From contig JBAIAC010000004.1 of assembly GCA_037349315.1 (NCBI GenBank), forward strand, positions 31,623,001 to 31,687,000: a stretch of 64,000 nt of DNA. The letters run 5' to 3'. Every line of letters starts with the position of its first letter. The first letter of the stretch is position 1. The DNA comes from Chelydra serpentina. Taxonomy: Eukaryota > Chordata > Testudines > Chelydridae. A model generated the notes under the pieces. The model saw only the letters and a program-made list of their open reading frames with translations. It made no database searches and was not told the origin of the DNA. The position numbers and the translations under genes are program-made. This document shows positions 55,182 through 64,000 of the stretch, piece after piece.

Positions 55182-56744
55182 CTGTTAACTAAGGCTGTAC
55201 AGCAGACTCATTTAACTCTCTCTCTAAGTGGTCTTGGTCCCACTAGATGGGCCAGAACACCACACCCAGAAGGTGTGTGGGTTACATATGCACTGCCTCC
55301 CAAACATATTTTAAGAACCGATGTCGGCACACATATGTAACTCTTTGTACCCAACCAGTACGCACATCACAGTGATTTTTCAGGACCAGCGTGTCACCAG
55401 TTTACATATGATACATTCCAAGATACTTTTTAGATACATATGATGACAACACATGTTGGGGGTAGTGAGTGTGCCCAGCCTGATATGAGTTACAGTATAG
55501 TGGGCCCTCTACCAGTGAGCACTGAGGGATTTTTTGGGTCATAGGGTCTCTGGACGTACAAAGTATCATCCTCAGCGGCAGCTTTATTTCAAATATTCGA
55601 CTGCATTGTTCGCCACCCTAGAATGCAGTACTCTGTTGGCACATGAAACAAGTGAATGGGACAGAACAATCTAGTTTCAATATCCCAGGTGAGAGAAGTG
55701 CAAAAAATATTATATAAATTGCACAAATGGTGAAATCAGTAGTTTAAAAATGTTTCATTTTTCATAATCTGTGGTATTGCTAACATAAATAAAGAAAAAA
55801 TACATTAAGCATTTGATTTCCGCCTTTTCAATTATGCATCCAAGTGGAAAACATCCTTATTGTAGATTTGACTTGTATGTCAAACATAAAGTACTATAAT
55901 TATAATAATAGTACTAATAATACTTTGTATCTATAGTGCTTTCATTTTCAGGCTCTTAGGTTTAGATAATTACAGTAAACTAAATAAAGCCATATGCCAC
56001 AAGAAAAAATAGCTATAAATGATTTAATAGAGATATAACTTGCTGCATCATCAGTAGTCATCCTCTTTTTATTATCAATAGGCACAGTATAAAAACATCA
56101 ACCTAAATACAAAGCTTTTAAACATAAATAGATGGCAGGACTATATTCTTTTAAGGACCAAAATGAGTCTTTCAGAAACTTCAGTGGCACATTCCTGCTT
56201 AAATGTTAATTAAAAAAAAAGTAAATAACAAAAAAAAATGTCCAGTCTTGACACAGATTTAAATTTCGTTACTGGAAACTGTAAAAGGCATACCAGTTAA
56301 AGTTCATCAGAGTTTATATTTTGTTCTTTAGAGCAGAAAGAATTGGTCTGGAACTTTTTGTATTCATTTTAGTTTTGAAGCTGTCCAAAACTTATTTTCA
56401 AGACTCTCATCTGGAGAAAATAGGTCATAGATGGAGATTTTGGAATGAGGAAGGTGGAAAAATGTTCCGAATTGTCATAGTTTCAAAACAAAACAAAAAT
56501 CCCTTGAACTTTGAAAGTTTGCATTCCTTGCTCATGCAAAGCTGCCATTGAAAGTGATGAGAGTTTTGGATGTTCCAGGAATGCAAACATGGGCTCCAAA
56601 AGTATTATGATAATAGTTTTTCTAATTAGAGGAGATCAACAAATAAGGTATCCTTATTTTTTTCCCCAGCATCTTAAGATTCACCTGTATATAAGGACAA
56701 TGGGTCAGTTGTGCTTCGAAATGACTTTTCTCTTTTGCAGTTAA

Positions 56745-57385
56745 TAATTTTTTCTGTGTGCAGATGTGGTTGCCCCATCTCAAAAAAGATACTGTATATT
56801 GGAATTGGAAAACGTTCAGAAAAGGGCAACAAAAATGATTAGGGGCCATCTGAGGAGAGATTAATAAGACTGGGACTTTTCAGCTTGGAAAAACGACAAC
56901 TATGGTTGGATATGATAGAGGTCTATAAAATCATGACTGGTGTGGAGAAAGCAAATAAGGAAGTGTTATTTACTCCTTCTCATAACACAAGAACTAGGGG
57001 CCACCAAATGAAATTAATGGGCAGCAGGTGTAAAACAAACAAAAGGAAGTATTTTTTCACACAATGCGCAGTCAACCTGTGGAATCCCTTGCCAGAGGAT
57101 GTTGGGAAGGCCAAGACTGTAACAGGGTTCAAAAAAGAACTAGATACATTCATGGAGGATAGGTCCATCAATGGCTATTAGCCAGGATGGGCAGAGATGG
57201 TGTCCCTAGCCTCTGTTTTCCAGAAGCTAGGAATGGGTAACAGGGGATGAATCACTTTATGATTACCTGTTCTGTTCATTCCTTCTGGGGCACCTGGCAT
57301 AGGCCACTGTTGGAAGACAGGATACTGGGCTAGATGGACCTTTGGTCTGACCCAGTATGGCCATTCTTAGGTTCTTATGTCATTC
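56745..57385 (+). mobile_element. CR1 LINE 3' end, another subfamily
   Basis: It begins with eroded RT ([16 protein letters not shown], [14 protein letters not shown]), followed by an open piece: [40 protein letters not shown] and [19 protein letters not shown]. The UTR ends GGTCTGACCCAGTATGGCCA and TTCTTATGT. It lies 125 bases before the exon at 57510. Confidence 0.88.
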
Positions 57386-57509
57386 CTAAATCAGCATGTG
57401 TTCTGTTATATTTGTGATGATTAATATTTATAATGCCTGTTTTGATATTTATAGTTCTTAATATTTGCAATGCATGTTTTGACATTAACACCTTATTTTA
57501 CCTTTTCAG

Positions 57510-57614
57510 CTTTTGGCATTTCTTCAGGGATTATTTACTTTTTACCATGAGGGATATGAGCTGGCCCAGGAGTTTACCCCATACAAGCAACAGTTGCAAT
57601 TCAACTTGCAGAAT
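57510..57614 (+). CDS. ARHGAP42: ARHGAP42 coding exon (end of BAR domain)
   Basis: A 105-nt exon (35 codons, phase 0/0) follows TTACCTTTTCAG and precedes GTAAGA. It encodes [20 protein letters not shown] followed by [15 protein letters not shown]. The [13 protein letters not shown] block is the last long BAR helix of GRAF proteins, and [16 protein letters not shown] is characteristic of ARHGAP42 (ARHGAP26 has KDFGDFKTQLTISIQN, from memory). It lies about 125 bases after a CR1 LINE fragment, which did not disturb the acceptor. Confidence 0.95.
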
Positions 57615-57989
57615 GTAAGATTGAACCATATTTACTACAATTTCTTACCTAATTGAATTTCAAAATAATAGAAGAGTAGGAATGCTTTATTGCAACTCTA
57701 TATCTTGAAATGTTTAGAAACATAAATAAAAAATATGAATAATTGAAAGGTGTTTGTTGAATCAAAGGTATGGCATCAAGTTTCTTTCAAGCAGAAATCT
57801 TTGAAAATCAGTTGTCAGATGTTTGATCCATGATCTCCGGGCTTGACTAGTGCAACTCACTGTCTCTTCAATTCACAAATGTATCCCTGTACGGGACATC
57901 ACTTAAGCTCACACTTTAAGTTCATATTTAAGTTGTCTTGAATAGAGATGGACTTAAGCACGTGCTCAGGTGCTTTCCTGACTCAGGGC

Positions 57990-58470
57990 CTATATCCAGG
58001 AATGAAGGATCACACCCTGAAAATGCTTCATGTGGTACAGAATGCAGCAGCTCATCTGCCTAGCATCACAGGTTTCCATGAACCACTAGCCCTGCTTGTC
58101 TGTTGTCTGTTGTCTGTACTGACTCCCCAGTGAATACAGAGTGTATTTCCAAGTCTGTCTTGATACTGAAAGCCATCCAGGGGATTGGCTCTAGTTACCT
58201 GAGAGATCACCTCTCCCAAACCTGCAGCCTACAGGCCAAACTGCTGGTCTCCATGGCTCCAGGGGAGATGTGCTGACAGGACTTTTACCAATAGCTGCTG
58301 CCCCTGCAACCACTCCCTTAAGGGACAAAGTTGGTGAGGGACTCCACAGTATGGAGGTGGTTTTGCCTTGGACTTTATTCATGTATTCTTCTTAGGTTTG
58401 ATGTGAGATACAATGTGTATCTCACCTAGTCCTGATCCTTCTACCCTCCTTTATGCCTGCTCCCACATGT
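57990..58470 (+). repeat. Decayed LINE RT C-terminus (L2/CR1-like)
   Basis: LKMLHVVQNAAAHL matches the xLQxVQNAAARLL block of LINE reverse transcriptase C-termini. Frameshifted pieces after it resemble the FKVLxxxxKAI...YLRDHL segment. There are too many changes to name the family. Confidence 0.55.
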
Positions 58471-59590
58471 GGATCCTGAAACCTGTGGAGAGCACTGTCC
58501 AAGGACATAGAGTGGTGGTCGCTAACACTGCCCTCACTTCACACACAGGTCTGCACACAGAAGTCTCCCTCTGTCTGCAAGTCCTCACAATCTTTTCTTC
58601 TTCCAAATTGTATATTTGCCACTTTGGGTTAAAGGCACAAGGGGTCACTGTTGCTTCACTGCAGGGATGAGAAAATACCCATGCTCCAGTCCAGTGACTT
58701 AAGTAGTTTAAACTATGGGAGATCTCCACCAATCTGGGTCCAGGATTATGGATCAAAGATAGAAAATATAAATTGAGACTGTGTTAACACCTTCTATGTA
58801 AATGTGCCACAAGAACCAGAATTACTAAATTGTTTTTCCTGTTTCACCATTAGGTAAAAACACATTCGCCTCTTTCTCTTGTTTAAATAATTGTTAATGT
58901 CTTTTTTAAATTGCTTGTGGGATGACATCTGCAGGGCCATAGCTCTGAGTCAAGCAGAGAGAAGAAGAAACCTTTTTGATTCCCCCCCACCCCCCACCAA
59001 AACATGCAAAAGCTAGAAACTTAAAATTATGTAAGCAAAAGGGTGATGAACAGAAAACGGAGATGGTTTCCTGCAGGAGAGAGAGGGGGGAGTTAGTTGG
59101 GTGTGGTGGTGATCAGGGAGGCATATAGGAAGCTCTCAGGAAATGAGGAAGTGAAGGAGAAAAAAGGGTTTCCACTCCTTTGTCTTATATTTTCAGTGTT
59201 TTAGTTAGAGGGCAGGATGGCAGTAATATGTGACAGCCCTTTCTCAAGTGATAGGTCCTGCAGGGTCCACATGTTCTCACCCAGCCAGATGTCAGTTTCG
59301 CTGGCTCAGCTCACCAGCCACTTCCTTCAGGTGGCCAGTCTGCTTAGTTTTACAAGAACTGAGACAAAACACCGTCTTGGTTTAAAAAAAAATATCAGCA
59401 GTGACAGATGGACAAGCACTGAAAACAGGGTCCTTCCTAGTTTCAGGGACACAGGGGCCCTGATGCAAAGCCCATTGAAGTCAATGGCAAGACTTCCCAT
59501 GACTTCAGTGGAGTTTGGATTGGGCCCTTGGTCTCCCTAGGACGAAGTTTTCTTTAAAATTTCTCGGAGGAACCTTGCCACTTTAGACTA

Positions 59591-59709
59591 GGGTGACCAG
59601 ATGTCCTGATTTTATAGGGACAGTCCCGATTTTGGGGTCTTTTTCTTAGAAGGGCTCCTATTACCCCCCACCCCCATCCCGATTTTTCACACTTGCTGTC
59701 TGGTCACCC
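59591..59709. mobile_element. 119-bp MITE with TA flanks, copy 2
   Basis: Ends GGGTGACCAGATGTCC and CTGTCTGGTCACCC with TA on each side (59589-59590, 59710-59711). The interior TTTTATAGGGACAGTCCCGA and ATTTTTCACACTTGC corresponds base for base to copy 1 at 39959-40078 with few changes, in the same orientation. Confidence 0.8.
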
Positions 59710-60190
59710 TAGTTTAGATTTCACTACCTGGCTAAACGCAATTTGCCTCACAGAGAAGTGCTTCAACCTGCATGTGATTATACTAATGCTTAAAGCCATG
59801 AATGTATGTGGCTTAATTTTTTTTGTCAATTAAATCACTTATTGTTTTCTAATTACAGTAGCATGAGCTTCAATAAGTACTTACAGTGCTTTACATCTTC
59901 AAAGTGCTGTACAGACATGGGCTAAGTACATTTTAGCTTTAGTTTAGTACATACTGTTCCTATTTTACAGGGACCCTGTGAGGATTAATTAGTTAATTTC
60001 AGTACATGAAAATATAAAGCAGTATATACCAGTTAAGTACTAGGATTAGGATTATTTTTTCTGAGCTTTTAAAATTTGCTGCAGGAACAAGGTGTAATTT
60101 TCACAAATATGCAAATATCTGATTGTACATTTTGACCAGATAGGACTAGATCTTGCAAGGTATTTAGTGTACTTTCAGTGAAGTCTAGCG

Positions 60191-60578
60191 CAGTGGTTCT
60201 CAACCAGGGGTATATGTACCTTTGGGGATACACAGAGATCTTCCAGGGGGTACATCAACTCATCTAGATATTTACATAGTTTTACAACAGTCTACATAAA
60301 AAGCATTAGCAAAATCAGTACAAACTAAAATTTCATAAAATGACTTGTTTATACAGCTCTATATACTATACACTGAAATGTAAGAACAATATTTATATTC
60401 CATTTGATTGATTTTATAATTATATTGTAAAAATGAGAAAGTAAGCAATTTTAGTAACAGTGTGCTATGACACTTTTGTATTTTCATGTATGATTTAGTG
60501 AGGTGAAACTTGGGGATACGCAAGAAAAATCAGACTCCTGAAAGGGGTACAGTAGTCTGGAAAGGTTGAGAGCCACTG
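60191..60578. mobile_element. hAT MITE of the CAGTGGTTCTCAACC family, copy 2
   Basis: Ends CAGTGGTTCTCAACCAGGGG and AAAGGTTGAGAGCCACTG. The flanks GTCTAGCG (60183-60190) and ATCTAGCT (60579-60586) match at 6 of 8 bases. It is the opposite-orientation sister of 26584-26996. It ends about 270 bases before the exon at 60846. Confidence 0.85.
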
Positions 60579-60845
60579 ATCTAGCTCCTGCTCTTCATTC
60601 TGAATTTCCTTGACTTTTGTGGGTTTAAGTCAAGGTTTTCAGTGCTCCGCTGACACTGTTTTAAAAGCATAGTAATGAGGATAGGGTCTGTCTAGGATTA
60701 ATAACTTAATTTCCTTTTGAGCAGCATCCCTGTTTGTTTATTCCAGTGTAGTAGTAGAGGTAGTAATAATACCTATACTTATAGTCTTAGATACTGCAGA
60801 AATAGTAAGTTGCTAGTGTGATTTTGCTCTTTTTATTTTCCTTAG

Positions 60846-60975
60846 ACACGAAATAATTTTGAAAGTACCAGGCAGGAAGTAGAGAGACTGATGCAGAGAA
60901 TGAAATCTGCCAGCCAGGATTACCAGCCACCCAGTCAATGGACAATGGAAGGCTATCTCTATGTGCAGGAGAAAC
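60846..60975 (+). CDS. ARHGAP42: ARHGAP42 coding exon (BAR-PH linker and PH start)
   Basis: A 130-nt exon follows the acceptor TTTTCCTTAG and ends one base into an Arg codon before GTGAGT, so it leaves phase 1. It reads [19 protein letters not shown], then [13 protein letters not shown], and ends [11 protein letters not shown](R). The first part closes the BAR coiled coil. The [18 protein letters not shown] segment opens the PH domain, whose first strand is EGYLYVQEK in GRAF proteins. The next exon, expected to begin with the remainder of the Arg codon and a PLG-like sequence, is not in the window, so at least 3 kb of the following intron is included here. Confidence 0.95.
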
Positions 60976-63900
60976 GTGAGTAATTATATCTGTGTGCAAC
61001 CAGTATTTGAAGATTGCCTGATTGCATTTCAGCTTTTAGGGGATGCCAAGTAAATTGTTCAGGGTAAATTCTAAGGCAGGTTTCATGTCTGTTTTGTTGG
61101 TTTGTTTATATTTGAGGTTAGACTGGCCCACAGGGAACTCTCCCAGGAGCTATCTAGCCCCAACTAATCACAAGCTGGAAAAAAAGTATCCTGATTTGTT
61201 AGAGGCCTTTCTCTTTAAAACTGGCAGACTGGCCTCTCAGCACACTCACATGCCTCAGGTGACCTCCTGCCACCACTTCTGTCTTTTGAAAGCCAGCAGC
61301 CTTATGCCTCCCAAATGACCCAGTGCCTCTAGCAGATCCTCACGGATATAGGGTGATCAAGGAGTTCTAGGGAACAACCCAGTGTCCAATCCATGAGCCA
61401 GTTGGGGGTAAAGCATAAGACGTAGAGACTTAGGAGCAAAATAAAGTATAACTTCCAATTTTATATGTGAGAGAAACAACCTGAAATACAAAAACAAAGG
61501 TAACGGGAGAACCCTGATAAAGAGGTATAGATTTATAGCTCATCTATACGCAAGTGATAAGAACAGCCATTGGAATTAAGCAGGGTCCAAAGAGGTTAAG
61601 CAAATAGAATAAAAAGTTAATGGACTTAACAAAGAACACTGAGAGGAATCAAGCAATACATCACAATGTGAAGGAGAAATAGAATCAGAGACCACATGAA
61701 ATGAACCATAGAGCAGTTTGACCCAAACTGAAAGAGTGAACAGCCCCGGATACCAAACACTGAGGACAGAAAAGAGATTAAAAGCTGTATGTGATCTGCA
61801 GTATCAAATAGCACTGTTCAGAGCTAATCGAATGTAAACAACCTGGCTGAGTGAGCTGCACCAAGTTCATTATAACCCCTTAGTAAAGCAATTGCAATCC
61901 TGTGTGCTACGCAGTGCTCTGCTGAGGGTCTGGCTCAAGGTAAGGAGACCTTGTTTGAGATGTGTATACGTGCGTGCAAGTTTGGTGTTCTAACAAATAC
62001 ATATCCTGATAAAATGCTGGTATTTATTTGAATACAAATCCAATTTTGACTCATTCCTAATATCTGAGTCTCACATTAAAATACTTGGCATCTGGCATTA
62101 GAATCGCCTGTATCATACCTGATCTTACCCAAAGACTAGTATAGATTCAGTCACGAGGATATCTGCCTTCCCAGAACCATTTCAAGGGACTGTAGAGTGT
62201 TCCTAGATAATTGACTTTCCCACTGAAATCTTGGCCTTAACTCCTATTAATATATACGAGCAAAAAGGAGGGAGCCGTTGTTCTGTTCTTATTTAAGCTT
62301 GCTGATTTTTAGCAGCAGTAGCGGTAGCATTGATGAGGTTTGAGCAGAGCATATACCCTTTAATTGAATAATAATAATTTAAAACCAGTGTTAAGTGGAA
62401 ACGATACTGGGCATTATTAATGGAGAGCAAAAAAGGAGTGAAATGTCAGGCACATGAAGTGTTTCATTAAATGGTGAGAGGCCAACTTGACATCCTCTCA
62501 CAGACAAAGGATTTGATCATTAGTTTATTTTGGGCAAAAGTCAGAAAGTCTGTAATCCCTGCCTCAGAGATGAAGGTGCTAATTGTTTATTTCCTTATCA
62601 TGCTGGCTTTAGCTTCCCACAACCAGTTAAGTATGCTGTCCAAAAGTTAGTTTGGTTAATATGTGCCGCTCCTGAATGTAAAACTGTACATGTTTATTGC
62701 TAGTATCACACAAGAGGTTAAAGATACCACTGGACTATGAAACAATGAGTTATTTCATTTCCCCCAAAAAGCAAATTTGTGAAATGCTATAACAAATGTA
62801 TTGTAAAAATAGCAGGGTGAGAATGGGTTGGAGGAAAGGAGCACTAGGTATCCCTCAGAACAAAGTTTTGATAATATTTGTAGACGATGCCAGGATAGAA
62901 TAACATTTGATTTAAAATGGATTGTATTCACATGGACAATGGGTTATAAATAACAAGTATAATGTTACAAATCAGGCATGTTTGGGCTAAAATGTTCAAA
63001 GCTGGGTGCCAAGTATTTGCCTCCGTAAAGACGTACTTAACCACTCAAACACAAATGGCCTGATTTCCAGAGATGCTAAGCATCTCCAATTACGGTTGAC
63101 ATTAATGAGAGCTGCAGGTGCTCTGCACCTTTCAATATCAGACCTTCTTTAGATGCCTTAAAATGGTTCGAAAATTTCCCCCCTTCTGATATAACTTGAG
63201 AGTTGGTGAAAATGCTGCCAACATAAAAAATGTGGTGAAAGCACCATAAGAATGTGTTTATAGTTCAGAAGTGAAACAGCCAACTTTTTTTTCCTGTTTG
63301 ATCTGCTGCTGACTCAGCTTAATACCTGCCTGTGAAATACAAATAAGAGAGACAACATTCTCTTGGCACACTTGTATGGAAGGCCATGCAAATGTGCATG
63401 GTTAGATACATAGATTGTCAAACATCTGAGAGAGTCGACTGGTGTAGCCTTTGAAAATATTGCTGCATTTGTGGATGGGTGCATTTACAAAACAAATCCA
63501 TAGTAATTGAAACAAAATTACTGTGTTTTTTTCTTTTAACATCTATGATTTCAGAAGTTAAATGTTAGTTTTTTCAGTTAAAACAACCAACCTAACAAAC
63601 TTGTTACTTTAGCAATTACCCTAATTTAAAAACGAAATCATGTGTCCTGATGCACATTGAATTTAAACAGCAAAAGGTCATATTCTGCCCTACATATGCC
63701 CAGCAACTTCCACTGAAATTAATTGGAGTTGCACACATTGTTCCACGATACTATCTGACCTGTTCTTATTTTCTGATTCACTTAGGAATCAGGGCACCGT
63801 GTGAGTGTGTGTGCATCCCACTAGATTTTGCAATCCCCATCAAACACAATATTTGAATCAGAGGTGTCAGCAGTGCATGTGATCCTACAGGAAGTGTCTC

Positions 63901-64000
63901 TGATTACTGAGCAGGTAGCATTCTTTCCTCTGAGGATTCATCTCCACTGCAGAGTTAGCATGGGTTGGCCGCTCCCTTCCCCCCTGCCCCCCCGTGTGTG
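60976..64000 (+). other. Start of the next ARHGAP42 intron
   Basis: After GTGAGT no further exon is found. The stretch is mostly AT-rich unique-looking sequence; 61100-61450 might be LTR-derived but no terminal repeat is visible. The last ~60 bases turn pyrimidine-rich (CCCTTCCCCCCTGCCCCCC) and may be the edge of another MITE. Confidence 0.8.

Larger units (their letters stand above)
45403..57509 (+). other. 12.1-kb ARHGAP42 intron
   Basis: The intron is bounded by GTAAGT and TTTTCAG. Apart from listed elements, 46510-47465, 48225-49190, 51870-54080 and 55500-56700 contain nothing I can name, although short words such as ACTCCACTGA-type and GTGTAAATC-type sequences hint at very old amniote repeats (for example 51940-52130). 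Confidence 0.85.
57615..60845 (+). other. 3.2-kb ARHGAP42 intron
   Basis: The intron is bounded by GTAAGA and CCTTAG. It carries a decayed LINE fragment, a TA-flanked MITE and a hAT MITE. The stretch 58480-59580 shows only short decayed repeats (for example AGCCCATTGAAGTCAATGGC at about 59468). Confidence 0.85.

Noticed and set aside
1..64000. CRISPR arrays, operons, riboswitches, replication origins
   Set aside because: Spliced exons, SINEs, LINEs and vertebrate MITEs show this is vertebrate nuclear DNA. No array of short regularly spaced direct repeats is present.

Overview
This is vertebrate genomic DNA, most likely from a cryptodiran turtle. It lies inside one multi-exon gene on the + strand. 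The gene is ARHGAP42 (GRAF3), a BAR-PH-RhoGAP-SH3 Rho GTPase-activating protein. Five consecutive coding exons can be read, at 3184-3255, 37002-37103, 45292-45402, 57510-57614 and 60846-60975. All have canonical AG/GT borders and together they encode the second half of the BAR domain and the first residues of the PH domain. The remaining ~63.5 kb is intronic. The turtle assignment rests on two tRNA-derived SINEs with a CR1-like tail (the Cry/polIII SINE type known from cryptodires), abundant CR1 LINEs, Penelope-like elements and GC-rich hAT and Harbinger MITEs.

Layout. 1-3183: end of an upstream intron with a MIR-like SINE and a hAT MITE. 3256-37001: a 33.7-kb intron. It holds a Penelope-like element (4198-5993), an RTE-type LINE in a twin-priming inversion (15923-17068), and a nested cluster at 19158-25537. 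That cluster is a PLE next to an internally deleted Ty3/Gypsy element, which is itself interrupted by a hAT-like MITE, a nearly intact CR1 and a second GC-rich MITE. Further along are SINEs and two large hAT-like elements (29124-29947, 34022-34826). 37104-45291: a CR1 fragment, a GC-rich hAT MITE with a perfect 8-bp target-site duplication (TSD), a TA-flanked MITE and a perfect hairpin. 45403-57509: two Harbinger-like or palindromic MITEs, two PLE copies, two CR1 fragments and a tRNA-like SINE. 57615-64000: a decayed LINE fragment, a second TA-flanked MITE, a hAT MITE and two exon-flanking stretches with little recognisable content.

The cellular function encoded here is a single protein. A BAR domain (membrane curvature, dimerisation) is followed by a PH domain, with the RhoGAP and SH3 domains expected beyond the window. 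The mobile elements are selfish passengers, but their TSDs and nesting give an insertion order. The items most worth a second look are: the RTE LINE, whose reverse transcriptase reads like invertebrate (nematode/arthropod) RTE proteins and is almost undamaged; PLE copies with 10-13 bp TSDs that carry an inverted copy of their own 3' end; Harbinger-like MITEs with conserved perfect hairpins; and a possible alternative terminal exon just after the third ARHGAP42 exon.

No prokaryotic operon, CRISPR array, rRNA or functional tRNA gene is visible. Family names come from recognising motifs in the sequence; no database search was run.
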